This document shows, piece by piece, positions 34,830-44,733 of a stretch of 64,000 nucleotides of DNA. Under the pieces are notes generated by a model. The model made no database searches and was not told the DNA's origin. It worked only from the letters and a program-made list of their open reading frames with translations. The translations under genes and the position numbers were made by a program. Each line of letters starts with the position of its first letter. Position 1 is the stretch's first letter. Source of the DNA: Profundibacterium mesophilum KAUST100406-0324 (GTDB lineage Bacteria > Pseudomonadota > Alphaproteobacteria > Rhodobacterales > Rhodobacteraceae); NCBI RefSeq assembly GCF_009835145.1, contig NZ_APKE01000016.1, positions 30,266 to 94,265 on the forward strand. Reading direction: 5' to 3'.

Positions 34830-35473
34830 CCACCCTGCCCTTCGAGATCGCCGAGGTGTCCGACGAGGACCGGGAGGCGGGGCGGCTGCTCTTTGCCGGC
34901 GAGACGCTCTTCGTGAAAGGCGTCGTCGCCATGGACGGGCTGCCGGAGGCCGACAGGCTCGAGCTGTGCTTCGCCGGGCGCTCGAATGTCGGGAAATCGA
35001 CGCTGATCAACGCGCTGACCGGACGCAAGGCGCTCGCCCGCGCCTCGAACACGCCGGGCCGGACGCAGGAGATCAACTACTTCACCGCCGGGGCCTACTA
35101 CATCGTCGACCTGCCGGGATACGGTTTCGCCAATGCCCCCGTGAAGGTCGTCGAGCAGTGGCAGAGGCTGATGAAGAACTACCTCTCCGGGCGCCAGACC
35201 CTGCGGCGGGCCTTCCTGCTCATCGATGCGCGTCACGGCATCAAGCCCGTGGATGACGAGATCATGACCCTGCTCGACCGCTCCGCCGTGACCTTCCAGG
35301 CGGTCCTGACCAAGGTGGACAAGCTGCGCGGCGACACCCGCGAGAAGACGCTCGAGCAGGTGCGCGCCGGCCTTGCCCGCCACCCCGCCGCCTATCCCGA
35401 ACTGATCGTGACCTCGTCGGAGACCGGCGAGGGGATCGACGTGCTGCGCGGCGTCATCGCCGGGATCGACTGA
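34826..35473 (+). CDS. engB: Ribosome-biogenesis GTPase EngB/YsxC
   Basis: 215 residues. G1 GRSNVGKS, G2/G3 region NTPGRTQEINYF and DLPGYGFA, G4 TKVDKL and G5 TSSE are all present. EngB (YihA/YsxC) is needed for late 50S subunit assembly. Overlaps the MOSC gene start-stop. The gene after it (an SDR) converges on it with about 17 bases between the stops. Confidence 0.96.
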   Translation: MTTLPFEIAEVSDEDREAGRLLFAGETLFVKGVVAMDGLPEADRLELCFAGRSNVGKSTLINALTGRKALARASNTPGRTQEINYFTAGAYYIVDLPGYGFANAPVKVVEQWQRLMKNYLSGRQTLRRAFLLIDARHGIKPVDDEIMTLLDRSAVTFQAVLTKVDKLRGDTREKTLEQVRAGLARHPAAYPELIVTSSETGEGIDVLRGVIAGID

Positions 35474-35490
35474 ACGCGCGGCGCGATGCC

Positions 35491-36237
35491 TCAGACATGC
35501 TGCCCGCCATTCACCTCGATCTCGGTGCCGGTCACGTAGGCCGATTGGCCTGAGCACAGGAAATGGATCACGTCGGCCACTTCCTCCGGCTGGCCCAGCC
35601 GGCGCATCGGCAGGCCGGCCACGATCCGGTCCGTGCCCGGTGACAGGATGGAGGTCTCGACCTCGCCGGGCGCGATGGCATTGACCCTGACGCCGAGCGG
35701 ACCGAAATCATGGGCCATCTCGCGTGTCAGCGCCGCCAGCGCCGCCTTCGATGTGGCATAGGCCGCGCCGGCGAAGGGATGCACCCGCGCGCCGGCGATC
35801 GAGGTGACGTTGACCACGGCGCCTCCCGCCCCGGCCAGCTCGTCGCGCAGCCCCCGTGCGAGGACGACAGGCGCGAAGAAGTTGACATGAAAGACCTGCG
35901 CCCAGGTCGACAACTCCGTGCCGATCGTGTCGAGCCGCGCGCCATCCTCGCCCTTTGGCGAGATGCCGGCATTGTTGACCAGCGCATCGAGTTTTCCATC
36001 CTCGAGCTTCTCGCGGATCACCTCGATGGCGCGCAGCGTGTCCCTTGGATCGGCAAGGTCCACCTGCACGTGGTTGGCCTCGCCGCCGGGCCAAGGACAG
36101 CGCGCATCGAAGCCGTGGCGCGAGCATGTCAGCACCCGCCACCCCTCGGCCGAGAACCGCTTGACCGTCGCGTGGCCGATGCCGCGGCTCGCGCCGGTCA
36201 GGACCAGCACCCTTTGTCTTTCCTGCTCGACCGTCAT
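35491..36237 (-). CDS. Short-chain dehydrogenase/reductase
   Basis: 248 residues from ATG 36237 ([21 protein letters not shown]). TGASRGIG is the cofactor loop, NNAG the adenine-pocket motif, and the catalytic Ser (VTSIAG), Tyr and Lys (YATSK) are all seen, with the standard ending [10 protein letters not shown] basic residue after strand 2 (CSRHGFDAR) suggests NADP preference. The longer frame to 36519 reads through argB in reverse and is not real. Divergent from argB by 75 bases; substrate unknown. Confidence 0.9.
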   Translation of the reverse strand: MTVEQERQRVLVLTGASRGIGHATVKRFSAEGWRVLTCSRHGFDARCPWPGGEANHVQVDLADPRDTLRAIEVIREKLEDGKLDALVNNAGISPKGEDGARLDTIGTELSTWAQVFHVNFFAPVVLARGLRDELAGAGGAVVNVTSIAGARVHPFAGAAYATSKAALAALTREMAHDFGPLGVRVNAIAPGEVETSILSPGTDRIVAGLPMRRLGQPEEVADVIHFLCSGQSAYVTGTEIEVNGGQHV

Positions 36238-36312
36238 TCCGCCTGCTCCCGCGCCTACCCCTTGAGCGGGGCAACGCATCAGACTACCAACAGGCAACCA
36301 CGAGGGACAGAC

Positions 36313-37185
36313 ATGAAGATGCAGAACCGCACCCCAGAAGACTGGCTCGCAACCGCCAGCACGCTTTCCTCGGCCCTGCCCTACCTGCAGCGTTATGCCG
36401 GGGCGACGGTCGTCATCAAGCTCGGGGGCCATGCGATGGGCAGTGCCGAGGCGATGGAGGAATTCGCGCGCGATGTCGTCCTGATGAGCCATGTCGGGGT
36501 CAATCCGGTGATCGTGCATGGCGGCGGCCCGATGATCGAGGACATGCTGGCGCGGCTTTCGATCCCCACCACCAAGAAGAACGGCAAGCGCGTGACCGAC
36601 GCGGCCACCGTCGAGGTGGTCGAGATGGTGCTCTCAGGACTGGTCAACAAGCGCATCGTCCAGGCCATCAATGGCCAGGGCGGCAAGGCGATCGGGATCA
36701 GCGGCAAGGATGCCAACCTGATGGTCTGCGAACAGACCGATCCCGAGCTCGGCTTCGTCGGCACCCCCGTCGATTGCAATCCCGGGCTGATCCGCGCGCT
36801 GCACGAGACGCGCATGATCCCGGTGATCGCGCCGATCGGGGCGGGACGCGAGGGCGAGACCTTCAACGTCAACGGCGACACGGCCGCGGGCGCCATCGCC
36901 GCCGCGCTCAAGGCCGACAGGCTGCTTCTGCTGACGGATGTGGCGGGGGTCAAGGACGGCGACGGCAACATCGTCACCGAGATGAGCCCCGACGTGATCC
37001 GCCAGATGACCGAGGACGGCACCATCGCCGGCGGCATGATCCCGAAGACCGAGACCGCGCTGCTGGCAATCGAGGAGGGCGTCCGGGCGGTTGTCATCCT
37101 CGACGGTCGCGCGCCCAATGCCTGCCTTCTGGAGCTTTACACCGAACATGGCGCCGGCAGCCTGATCCGCCGAACCCGGCCGTGA
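36313..37185 (+). CDS. argB: Acetylglutamate kinase
   Basis: 290 residues starting [19 protein letters not shown]. The N-terminal helix is of the kind seen in arginine-sensitive hexameric NAGKs. KLGGHAMG binds ATP phosphates, [13 protein letters not shown] and [13 protein letters not shown] the substrate, and [15 protein letters not shown] the nucleotide. The extended N-terminal helix supports feedback inhibition by arginine. The enzyme makes N-acetylglutamyl phosphate in arginine biosynthesis. The upstream in-frame extension lies antisense to the SDR gene and is not used. Confidence 0.97.
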   Translation: MKMQNRTPEDWLATASTLSSALPYLQRYAGATVVIKLGGHAMGSAEAMEEFARDVVLMSHVGVNPVIVHGGGPMIEDMLARLSIPTTKKNGKRVTDAATVEVVEMVLSGLVNKRIVQAINGQGGKAIGISGKDANLMVCEQTDPELGFVGTPVDCNPGLIRALHETRMIPVIAPIGAGREGETFNVNGDTAAGAIAAALKADRLLLLTDVAGVKDGDGNIVTEMSPDVIRQMTEDGTIAGGMIPKTETALLAIEEGVRAVVILDGRAPNACLLELYTEHGAGSLIRRTRP

Positions 37186-37225
37186 GCCGCGCCTGCCGCA
37201 GGGGCAGAACCCGGGAGGGGAACCG

Positions 37226-37717
37226 ATGCCGCTTCGTCTGGGCCTGATGCGCCATGGCGAGGCGGAAGCGGCACCGCTGGGCCAGGACGATGCCAGCCGC
37301 GCCCTGACGCCGCGCGGCACGGCCGACGTGCGTGCCACCGCTCGCTGGCTGGTTGCCGAAGGGCACCTGCCCGGGCGTCTTCTGGTCTCCTCGGCGCGGC
37401 GCACGGCGCAGACCTGCGATGCCGTCTGCAGCATCTTGCAAACCGCGCCGGAGCGCCTCGATCTGCCCGATCTCTACCTCGCGGCGGCCTCGGAGATCCT
37501 GTCCGCGATCGCCGGCCAGCCGGCCGCCTCCCTCCTCGTGATCGGACATAATCCCGGCATCAGCATGCTCGCGGAGAGACTTGCCTCGGCGCGAGGCTCG
37601 ACGGATGGCCTCGGCTCCTTCGAGCCCGGCAGCGTGATGATGTTCGAATGCGACCTGTCCTCCTGGTCGGATCTGAGTGCCGAGAATGCCTCGGTGATCG
37701 GTACGTTCAGCCCCTGA
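37226..37717 (+). CDS. sixA: SixA-type histidine phosphatase
   Basis: 163 residues. The RHG motif (LGLMRHGEAE, H10) and the second catalytic His (VIGHNPG) mark a histidine-phosphatase-superfamily protein of SixA size. SixA proteins remove phosphate from histidine residues of phosphotransfer (HPt or PTSNtr) proteins. It follows argB by 40 bases and may share its transcript. Whether it acts on the HPt domain encoded near 13670 is unknown. Confidence 0.85.
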   Translation: MPLRLGLMRHGEAEAAPLGQDDASRALTPRGTADVRATARWLVAEGHLPGRLLVSSARRTAQTCDAVCSILQTAPERLDLPDLYLAAASEILSAIAGQPAASLLVIGHNPGISMLAERLASARGSTDGLGSFEPGSVMMFECDLSSWSDLSAENASVIGTFSP

Positions 37718-37751
37718 TCGCATGCTGCGCGGCGTCTGCGCACCGCATCGG

Positions 37752-37783
37752 AAAAACGCCGGCCCGCCTTTGCGGTGCCGGCG
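37752..37783 (-). terminator. Intrinsic terminator of the aap transporter operon
   Basis: On the minus strand an 11-bp stem with one bulge (CGCCGGC-A-CCGC / GCGGGCCGGCG, loop AAAG) is followed directly by T5. It lies about 55 bases beyond the aapP stop at 37838. Confidence 0.75.
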
Positions 37784-37837
37784 CTCTGCTTCCTGCTTTT
37801 CGTCACCTGCCCGGCGGCGCGCCGGACCCTTCCGGGA

Positions 37838-38650
37838 TCAGTGACCGAGGATCTGGCTCAGGAAAAGCTTGGTGCGGTCGCTCTTGGGGTTGTTGAAGAA
37901 GGCTTCGGGCTCGTTCTGCTCGACGATCTGGCCCTGGTCCATGAAGATCACGCGGTTGGCGACCTGCCGTGCAAAGCCCATCTCATGGGTCACGCAGAGC
38001 ATGGTCATTCCCTCCTCGGCCAGCTCGATCATGGTATCGAGCACTTCCTTGATCATCTCGGGATCGAGCGCGGAGGTCGGCTCGTCGAAGAGCATGATCC
38101 GCGGCTTCATGCACAGCGAGCGCGCGATGGCGACGCGTTGCTGCTGACCGCCGGAGAGCTGTCCGGGATACTTGTTCGCCTGATCGGGAATCTTCACTTT
38201 CCTCAGGAAGTGCATCGCCGTCTCCTCGGCCTCCTTCTTGGGCGTCTTGCGCACCCAGATCGGCGCCAGCGTGCAATTCTCCAGGATGGTCAGATGCGGG
38301 AAGAGGTTGAAATGCTGAAAGCACATCCCGACTTCAGAGCGGATCCGGTCGATGTTCTTCAGATCGGAACTCAGCACCGTTCCGTCGACCGTGATGCGTC
38401 CCTTCTGATGCTCCTCGAGCGCGTTGATGCAGCGGATCAGGGTCGACTTGCCCGAGCCCGACGGCCCGCAGATGACGATGCGCTCGCCGCGGCGCACGGT
38501 CAGGTCGATGTCGCGCAGCACGTGGAAGGTCCCGTACCACTTGTTCATGTTCTCGATCTCGATGGCGATCTCGTCTGAGACCTTCATGGCCGAAGGTGCC
38601 GCTGATGCCTGAGCCGCCTGGCCGGATTGGATGTCGGTATGGGTCATCAT
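37838..38650 (-). CDS. aapP: General L-amino acid ABC transporter, ATP-binding protein
   Basis: 270 residues. Walker [10 protein letters not shown], the signature [13 protein letters not shown], Walker [13 protein letters not shown] and the switch His in [10 protein letters not shown] are complete. The first 25 residues are a polar Ala/Ser-rich extension before the conserved [11 protein letters not shown]. It is the last gene of aapJQMP, 10 bases after aapM. It drives import of a broad range of L-amino acids across the inner membrane. Confidence 0.95.
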   Translation of the reverse strand: MMTHTDIQSGQAAQASAAPSAMKVSDEIAIEIENMNKWYGTFHVLRDIDLTVRRGERIVICGPSGSGKSTLIRCINALEEHQKGRITVDGTVLSSDLKNIDRIRSEVGMCFQHFNLFPHLTILENCTLAPIWVRKTPKKEAEETAMHFLRKVKIPDQANKYPGQLSGGQQQRVAIARSLCMKPRIMLFDEPTSALDPEMIKEVLDTMIELAEEGMTMLCVTHEMGFARQVANRVIFMDQGQIVEQNEPEAFFNNPKSDRTKLFLSQILGH

Positions 38651-38660
38651 CTGACCTCCC

Positions 38661-39956
38661 TTAGCGATGATCGGTCGCGAGCTTGCGCTCGAGCCACTGG
38701 GAATATTGCGAGATGCCGTAGCAGACCACGAAGAAGAGGAGCGCGGCGAAGCCGAAAAGCTCCCAATAGACGCCGTTCCAGTCCGTCGAGGCGAGGATCG
38801 GACCGCGGATCATGCCCACCAGGTCGAACATCGAGATGATCGAGACCAGTGTCGTGTCCTTGAAGAGGCCCACCGCCACGTTGACGATGCCCGGGATCGA
38901 GATCTTCAGGGCCTGCGGCAGGATGATCAGCCGCATCGCTTGGGCGTAGTCGAGCCCGAGGCTGTCGGCTGCCTCGTACTGGCCCCGTGGAAGCGCCGCG
39001 AGACCGCCCCGGATGACCTCGGCGATATAGGCCGAGGCGAACATGGTGATCATGATGATCACCCGCAGGATCAGGTCGAAATTGGTGCCCGGCGGCAGGA
39101 AATAGGCAAGGACCACATTCGCCACGAACAGCAGGGTGATGAGGGGAACGCCGCGAATGAACTCGATGAAGACGACGCAGATCCATTTCACGATCGGCAG
39201 CGAGCTCTGGCGCCCGAGCGCCAGGAGGATACCGATCGGAAGCGAGAGCGAGACGCAGACCACACCGAGGATCATGTTCAGCATGAAGCCGCCCATGTCG
39301 CGCGAGGGAACGCGCTCGAGCGCGAGGGAATCCGGCTCGGATGCGGCGGCGAGGCCGCCGAGCCACCAGACGAATAGCGCCACCACGAGCCCGGCGAGAA
39401 GACCGACCGCGAAACCGCGCTCCACCGCGCGGCGATAAGCGAAATAGCCCGCGATGACGCCGGCCAGGGCCATCACCGGGGTAAAGATCGTGCCACCCCA
39501 GATCAGCCAGTAGGCGGTGAAGGGATAGAGCGCCGTGACGATCAGCAGCCAGCGCGGCAGATGCGAAAAGAGCACCGGGGCGATGACCACCGCGAGCAGA
39601 AGGAGCGACAGCGTCGGGCGCCAGTATTCGGAAGGCGGATAGGAGAACCCGAAGAGAAGCTGGTTCCAGCGCTCCGTCAGAACCGCGAAGCAGCCGGCGC
39701 CGGAGCCTTGGAAGATCTCGCGGCACTCGCGGATGTTCGACGCGGTCCAGTTCCCCCCGAGGAGCCAGGGCAGGAAGCCCCAAAGGATATAGATCAGCAG
39801 GGCCAGGGCGAGCAGCGTCATGACGCTGTTCACAGCCCCCGAGAAGAGGTTCGCGCGCAGCCATTTGACAGGGCCCGCCTCGGCCGCGGGCGGAGGCACT
39901 TCCGGCAGGAAGCTTTCGCGCACGAAGGAGATGGATTCGGAATGGGTATCGCTCAT
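38661..39956 (-). CDS. aapM: General L-amino acid ABC transporter, permease AapM
   Basis: 431 residues. A polar N-terminus is followed by about nine hydrophobic segments, and the C-terminal half has the HisMQ-type permease domain with the EAA-like motif [21 protein letters not shown]. The middle portion ([20 protein letters not shown]) is typical of AapM rather than short amino-acid permeases. One base separates its stop region from aapQ; the two permeases probably form a heterodimer with two AapP subunits. Confidence 0.94.
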   Translation of the reverse strand: MSDTHSESISFVRESFLPEVPPPAAEAGPVKWLRANLFSGAVNSVMTLLALALLIYILWGFLPWLLGGNWTASNIRECREIFQGSGAGCFAVLTERWNQLLFGFSYPPSEYWRPTLSLLLLAVVIAPVLFSHLPRWLLIVTALYPFTAYWLIWGGTIFTPVMALAGVIAGYFAYRRAVERGFAVGLLAGLVVALFVWWLGGLAAASEPDSLALERVPSRDMGGFMLNMILGVVCVSLSLPIGILLALGRQSSLPIVKWICVVFIEFIRGVPLITLLFVANVVLAYFLPPGTNFDLILRVIIMITMFASAYIAEVIRGGLAALPRGQYEAADSLGLDYAQAMRLIILPQALKISIPGIVNVAVGLFKDTTLVSIISMFDLVGMIRGPILASTDWNGVYWELFGFAALLFFVVCYGISQYSQWLERKLATDHR

Positions 39957-39957
39957 C

Positions 39958-41178
39958 TCAGCGCTCCTTCAGGGACACGGAGGCGTTGTAGACATTCATC
40001 ACCGCCGAGATCAGCAGCGAGATCATGAGGTAGAACAGCATCAGCAGCAGCACCGTCTCGATTGCGCGGCCGGTCTGGTTCAGCGTGATGCCGCCCAGCG
40101 TGGCGGTGATATCGGCATAGCCGACAGCGATCGCGAGCGAGCTGTTCTTGGTGATGTTGAGATAGTTCGAGATCAGGGGCGGGATGATGACCCTGAGCGC
40201 CTGTGGCAGGACGACGAGGTTCATGATCCGGCGGGGGCGCAGCCCGAGCGAGGCGGCCGCCTCCGTCTGGCCCTTGCTGACGGCCATGATGCCAGCGCGC
40301 ACGTTTTCGGCGATGAAGGCGCCGGTATAGACCGACAGGGCGAGCCAGAGCGCGATGAGCGGGCGCTGGATCTCGAAGCCCCCCTGCAGGTTGAACCGGT
40401 TGGCCAGCACGTCGGGCATGTCGATGCCGATCGGCTGCCCGAGCAGGAAATAGGTCACGATGGCCGGGATCAGCAGGATGGCGACCGAGGGCCAGAAGAC
40501 AGGGTAGAGCCTGCCGCTGTCATAGAGCGCCTTGCGCACGAAGCGGCGGTAGAGGAAGACGCCGACGATCGAGGCGAGGAAGACGCCGACCACCCAGATC
40601 GAGCCTTCGAGCCAGACGGGCGCGGGCGCGGTCAGACCCCTGTTGGTGAAGGCGAAGAACCCCAGGAAGAGCCCCCGCTCGGGATCGTCGCCAAGATAGA
40701 CACGCGGGCTGGGCCCCTGCTGGACGATGGTTCCGATGATCAGGATCCAGATCAGGACGGGAACGTTGCGGAACGCCTCGACGTAGAGGGACATCACCTT
40801 CGCGACGAGCCAGTTGCTCGAAAGGCGTGCGACCCCGGCCACGACCCCGATCACCGTCGCGGTGAGACAGGCGAGCACTGCGACGAGGAGCGTGTTCAGC
40901 AGGCCGACCATCGCCGCGCGGAAATGGGTCGACTGGCTGGTATAGTCGATGAGCCGCTGGTTGATGTCGTAGCCCGCGGGCTCGCCAAGGAACTCGTAGC
41001 TGATGTTCAGGCCGGCGGCCGCGAGGTTGCTGACGAGGTTCATGCCGAGGAAGGCCATGAACCCGATCAGCAGCAGCAAGGCAATGAACTGGAATGTCAG
41101 ACCGCGATAGCGCGTGTCATTGAGGAGCATGGACAAGCGAAAGCCGCCGTCCTGCTGCGGATCCGTGAATGTCGTCAT
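39958..41178 (-). CDS. aapQ: General L-amino acid ABC transporter, permease AapQ
   Basis: 406 residues with about eight to ten membrane segments. EAAASLGLRPRRIMNLVVLPQ is the loop contacting the ATPase, and the periplasmic portion around EPAGYDINQRLIDYTSQSTH matches AapQ proteins. Preceded by aapJ with a hairpin in the gap, followed immediately by aapM. The two permeases show the size difference usual for this operon. Confidence 0.94.
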   Translation of the reverse strand: MTTFTDPQQDGGFRLSMLLNDTRYRGLTFQFIALLLLIGFMAFLGMNLVSNLAAAGLNISYEFLGEPAGYDINQRLIDYTSQSTHFRAAMVGLLNTLLVAVLACLTATVIGVVAGVARLSSNWLVAKVMSLYVEAFRNVPVLIWILIIGTIVQQGPSPRVYLGDDPERGLFLGFFAFTNRGLTAPAPVWLEGSIWVVGVFLASIVGVFLYRRFVRKALYDSGRLYPVFWPSVAILLIPAIVTYFLLGQPIGIDMPDVLANRFNLQGGFEIQRPLIALWLALSVYTGAFIAENVRAGIMAVSKGQTEAAASLGLRPRRIMNLVVLPQALRVIIPPLISNYLNITKNSSLAIAVGYADITATLGGITLNQTGRAIETVLLLMLFYLMISLLISAVMNVYNASVSLKER

Positions 41179-41270
41179 CGGAACTATCCCTGTCGTGGGG
41201 TGCGGCGGCTGCTGGCACCGGCCCTGTCGGGCGGCACTGGGGTCGCTCTTGTCATTTGCTCGTCCGAGAA

Positions 41271-41298
41271 GGAAAGGGCGCGGACAATGCCGCGCCCT
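41271..41298 (-). terminator. Intercistronic hairpin between aapJ and aapQ
   Basis: A perfect 9-bp stem (AGGGCGCGG / CCGCGCCCT) with loop CATTGT on the minus strand, followed by TTTCC. Located 16 bases past the aapJ stop at 41314. Such hairpins commonly give partial termination or mRNA protection so that the binding protein is made in excess. Confidence 0.65.
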
Positions 41299-41313
41299 CC
41301 CGGTAGCGATGGA

Positions 41314-42333
41314 TCAGCGGAAGGGGGGCGAGTAGAGCAGGCCGCCATCCGTCCACTGGGCGTTGAGCCCGCGTGCCAGACCGATCGGGGTGTTCTGGCC
41401 GATGTTCTTCTCGAACACCTCGCCGTAATTGCCGACCGCCATGATCGCGTTCTTGGCCCAGTCGTTCTCGAGGCCGAGCATCTCGCCAAGATTGCCCTCG
41501 GTGCCGAGCAGGCGGTTGATCTCGGGGCTGTCGCCGGCGGAGGCCGACATCTCGCCGACATTGGCGCTGCTCACGCCCAGCTCCTCGGCCGCGACGAGCG
41601 CGTTGAGGGTCCAGCGGACGATATCACCCCATTCGTTGTCGCCATGACGCACGAGCGGGCCGAGCGGCTCCTTGGAGACGATCTCGGGCAGGATCACGTG
41701 ATCGCCCGGGGTCTCGAAGGTGGCACGCGTCGCGGCGAGACCCGAGGCGTCGGTGGTGTAGGCGTCGCAGGCACCCGCGAGATACTGCTGCTGCGCCTCG
41801 CCGTTGGTCTCGATCGGCACGGGCTCGTAGCTGATGTTGTTCTTGCGGAAGAAGTCCGCCAGATTCAACTCGGTCGTGGTGCCGGTCTGGATGCAGACGG
41901 TTGCGCCATCGAGCTCCTTGGCCGAGGTCACGCCGAGATCCTTGGGCACCATGAAGCCTTGGCCGTCATAGTAGTTGATGCCGGTGAACTCGAACTTGAG
42001 GTCGTTGTCGCGGCTGAACGTCCAGGTGGTGTTGCGCGCGAGCATGTCGATCTCGCCGGAGGCCAGCGAGGTGAAGCGGGTCTTGCCGGTGGTCGGGACG
42101 AACTCGACAGCATTGGGATCACCCAGAACGGCGGCGGCAACAGCACGGCAGAGCGCGACGTCGAACCCTTCCCAGTTGCCGTTCGCATCGGGCGCCGCGA
42201 AGCCGACGAGGCCGGTGGTAACGCCGCAATTGAGCTTGCCACGTTCCTTGACGTCCTCGAGCGTCGTTGCGGAGGCGGCGCCGGCCACGAGGGCGGCGGC
42301 CGAGACTGCGCCGAAGAATACGGTTTTTTTCAT
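41314..42333 (-). CDS. aapJ: General L-amino acid-binding periplasmic protein
   Basis: 339 residues from ATG 42333 (MKKTVFFGAVSAAALVAGAASA), with a clear signal peptide. The mature protein has the SBP_bac_3 fold: KLNCGVTTGLVGFAAPD, GNWEGFDVALCRAVAAAVLG, VCIQTGTTTELNLADFF, and MLARNTTWTFSRD for the amino-acid carboxylate site. Cys residues 36-37 after maturation and others (ACDAYT) may form a disulfide. A longer frame to 42474 precedes the signal peptide and is not used. First gene of the operon. Confidence 0.95.
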   Translation of the reverse strand: MKKTVFFGAVSAAALVAGAASATTLEDVKERGKLNCGVTTGLVGFAAPDANGNWEGFDVALCRAVAAAVLGDPNAVEFVPTTGKTRFTSLASGEIDMLARNTTWTFSRDNDLKFEFTGINYYDGQGFMVPKDLGVTSAKELDGATVCIQTGTTTELNLADFFRKNNISYEPVPIETNGEAQQQYLAGACDAYTTDASGLAATRATFETPGDHVILPEIVSKEPLGPLVRHGDNEWGDIVRWTLNALVAAEELGVSSANVGEMSASAGDSPEINRLLGTEGNLGEMLGLENDWAKNAIMAVGNYGEVFEKNIGQNTPIGLARGLNAQWTDGGLLYSPPFR

Positions 42334-42432
42334 GTTATCCTCTTCCTGAGTTTTCCGTTCATTCCGAACGGTTTCACCCGGCCCTCCCCGGACCGTGTTC
42401 GTCTGACCGGGGCACCGCCCCGAATGCCAGCG

Positions 42433-42462
42433 AGAATGGTCGAAATCATCATGAGAGGTCAA
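42433..42462 (-). promoter_or_regulatory. Candidate promoter of the aap operon
   Basis: TTGACC (42457-42462, minus strand) and CATTCT (42433-42438) with an 18-base spacer lie about 100 bases before the aapJ start. The -35 is good and the -10 poor, so confidence is limited. Confidence 0.35.
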
Positions 42463-42539
42463 GGCGTTGATCACCCCGGGCGATGGATCACACCCCCGAA
42501 AAGGCCTTGAAACCTAGTAAAACACCATGTTCCGTGGCG

Positions 42540-43256
42540 TTACGGCCGGTCCGCGGCCAGGCGGTGGAACCGTGCGGCATCCTCGAAGGCGCGGCCCTTG
42601 ATCGCCGCCAACTCCTCCGCCTCCTCGTCGCGGCCCCATTGCTCGACCTGGAAGATCTCGTCGAGCCGGGAGAGGCGCCACAACTCTGCGGGTGGCAAAT
42701 GCCCCTCGGCCGCGGCAAGACCGATGACGAGCGAGCCCGGCAGGCTCACCAGATCGTGAAAGCCCGCCAGTTCGAATGCGTCCATGGTGTGGATGGGTGC
42801 CGCCAGGGATGCGAGGGCGCCTTCGGGCTGCTCCACCGGCATCACCCCGGCGGCAAGCACGAGCCTTGCCCCGAAACGCTCCTGCGCCCAGTCGAGCAGC
42901 GGCTGCCATTGCGCCTGCTGGCGCTCGGCGAGGGCCTCCGGCTGCTGCGCGCGGTAGCACAGCAGGTCCGTCTCGCCATAGGCTGCGAGCATCTCCGCCA
43001 CGGCCCGGCGCTGCGGGGCGACCTTGTCGATGGCCGAATTGGCGGTGCGGGTCATCGGCATGGTGTTGGGGTCGATCCGCTCACCCTGTTCGCGCCATTC
43101 GGCGGCGACCGCTTCGGCAAGGGCCTCCGTGGAGACGATCAGCGCCGATTTCGCGGGGGTGCGCACCGGCCGGCCGTCGAGCCTGACCCCGAAGCCGCCC
43201 TCCTCCTGCGCCACCTCGGCCTTGGTCCAGAACCTCTTGGGGGCCCATTCGCTCAT
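42540..43256 (-). CDS. ATP12-family F1-ATPase assembly chaperone
   Basis: 238 residues from ATG 43256 (MSEWAPKRFWTKAEV). Family marks are VRLDGRPVRTPAKS near the start, NTMPMTRTANSAID, ETDLLCYRA, and WQPLLDWAQERFG. ATP12 proteins are found in mitochondria and alphaproteobacteria, where they bind the F1 alpha subunit during ATP synthase assembly. It follows rluC by 10 bases on the same strand in the order fluC-rluC-ATP12. Confidence 0.92.
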   Translation of the reverse strand: MSEWAPKRFWTKAEVAQEEGGFGVRLDGRPVRTPAKSALIVSTEALAEAVAAEWREQGERIDPNTMPMTRTANSAIDKVAPQRRAVAEMLAAYGETDLLCYRAQQPEALAERQQAQWQPLLDWAQERFGARLVLAAGVMPVEQPEGALASLAAPIHTMDAFELAGFHDLVSLPGSLVIGLAAAEGHLPPAELWRLSRLDEIFQVEQWGRDEEAEELAAIKGRAFEDAARFHRLAADRP

Positions 43257-43266
43257 CGTCCGCCTC

Positions 43267-44313
43267 TCAATCCTCGTCCTCGAAGGGATCGGCCGAGACA
43301 TCCGAGGCACGCCATTCGAGCTGTTTCCAGGTCCGCGCCATATGTTCCGGCAGCGGCGCGGTAAAGGTCATGATCGCGCCCGTCACCGGATGCTTGATGG
43401 TGATCGAACGCGCATGCAGATGCAGCTTCTTGCTGATTTCGCCGCCGAGCTGGGCGCCCCAGCCATCGCCGAGATTTTCCTGTCCCGAGCCGCCATACTT
43501 GCCATCGCCGATGATCGGATGGCCAAGCTCGGCCATATGCGCGCGCAGCTGGTGGGTGCGTCCCGTCACCGGGACGAGCGCCACCCAAGCGGTGCGCCCC
43601 CCAAGTGCCGAGAGCACCGCGAAATCGGTGGTGGCGCGCTTCGCGCCTTCCGTCGTCTCCACCGCGCCGGGATGGATGCAGTGCATCTTTTCCGCCTCGC
43701 CCCGCGCGCCGTGCCCGGGCGCCTTCACCAGGCCGAAGCGGACCGTTCCCATCCGCGGATACGGAACCCCGGCCACTGCGGCCCAGTAGATCTTGCGCGT
43801 GGCCCGGTGGCGGAACGCCTCCGTCAGGCCCTTCGCCACCTGGCGCGTGCGGGCCAGAAGCAGCACCCCCGACGTATCCTTGTCGAGCCGGTGCACGAGG
43901 CGCGGCTTGTCCTCGTAGTCATCGCGCAACGCCTCGGCGAAACCGTCGACATGGCGGGTTTGCCCGCTGCCGCCCTGGCTCGGCAGTCCCGGCGGCTTGT
44001 TGATCACGATGATATGCGCATCCCTGAAGATCACCGCCTCGCGGATCAGCCGCGCATCCGCCTCGCTGACATGGGTGGCCGAGCGGTGATGCTCGGGCGC
44101 CGGCGCGTCGGGCAAGGGCGGCAGGCGCACCGCCTGCCCTTCCTCGAGCCGGGTCGCAGGCTTCACGCGTCCCCCGTCCACCCGGATCTCGCCCTTGCGG
44201 CAGAGTTTCTCGAGGCGTCCCTGCTGCACCTGCGGGAACCGCTTGCGCATCCAGCGATCGAGCCTCTGGTCGGCCTCGTCGGCGGTGATCGTGATCGTCT
44301 GGACTGCGCTCAT
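43267..44313 (-). CDS. rluC: RluC/RluD-type 23S rRNA pseudouridine synthase
   Basis: 348 residues from ATG 44313 (MSAVQTITITADEADQRLDRW). An S4 RNA-binding domain (about 8-70: RLEKLCRKGEIRVDG) is followed by the RluA-family catalytic domain with HRLDKDTSGVLLLAR (catalytic Asp) and LVPVTGRTHQLRAHM. RluC modifies U955, U2504 and U2580 of E. coli 23S rRNA; whether this copy is RluC or RluD in specificity cannot be settled by eye. The ATG overlaps the fluC stop by four bases. Confidence 0.9.
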   Translation of the reverse strand: MSAVQTITITADEADQRLDRWMRKRFPQVQQGRLEKLCRKGEIRVDGGRVKPATRLEEGQAVRLPPLPDAPAPEHHRSATHVSEADARLIREAVIFRDAHIIVINKPPGLPSQGGSGQTRHVDGFAEALRDDYEDKPRLVHRLDKDTSGVLLLARTRQVAKGLTEAFRHRATRKIYWAAVAGVPYPRMGTVRFGLVKAPGHGARGEAEKMHCIHPGAVETTEGAKRATTDFAVLSALGGRTAWVALVPVTGRTHQLRAHMAELGHPIIGDGKYGGSGQENLGDGWGAQLGGEISKKLHLHARSITIKHPVTGAIMTFTAPLPEHMARTWKQLEWRASDVSADPFEDED

Positions 44314-44705
44314 GCGACAATTCCCCGTGCCAGGAGGAGACCCAGGAAAAGGGCCCCCATGGATGCGCCAACCGACAGCGTGACATAGGCCGCTGCCTGT
44401 CCCAGAAGCCCTTTTTCGAGCAGTGACACCGCCTCGAGGCTGAAGGCGGAGAAGGTCGTGAAACCGCCCAGCACCCCGGTCATGGCAAAGGGCGCCCAAG
44501 AGGCGCCGCGCTGGGCCAGGAGGACTGCCGCCACGCCCATCGCGAAACTGCCGGCGACATTCACCGTCAGCATGCCGAGCGGAAAGCCGGGACCCGTGAC
44601 CCTGAGCACGGCCAGGCCCAGGAGATGGCGCGCCGCCGCGCCGATCGCGCCGCCGAGGGCGATCTGCAGAAGGATCGGGACATGGGGCAAGGCTGAACTC
44701 ATCAC
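44310..44705 (-). CDS. crcB: Fluoride channel FluC/CrcB
   Basis: 131 residues, four helices. The signatures GAAARHLLG, VNVAGSFAMG (with the Asn of the pore) and GGFTTFSAFSLE (Phe residues of the fluoride path) are intact. The protein exports fluoride passively as a dual-topology dimer. Two Met codons at the start leave a one-residue uncertainty. No fluoride riboswitch is evident in the 28 bases between it and the rarA stop, which suggests co-transcription with rarA. Confidence 0.93.
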   Translation of the reverse strand: MMSSALPHVPILLQIALGGAIGAAARHLLGLAVLRVTGPGFPLGMLTVNVAGSFAMGVAAVLLAQRGASWAPFAMTGVLGGFTTFSAFSLEAVSLLEKGLLGQAAAYVTLSVGASMGALFLGLLLARGIVA

Positions 44706-44733
44706 GGCTGCATCGTCCGGTTGGCCGGGCTTG

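Noticed and set aside
39820..42510. Long plus-strand frame opposite aapQ and aapJ
   Set aside because: Antisense to two clearly identified transporter genes, and the translation has no known domain.
44706..44733. Fluoride riboswitch before crcB
   Set aside because: Only 28 bases separate it from rarA, too little for the aptamer, and no matching sequence is visible.
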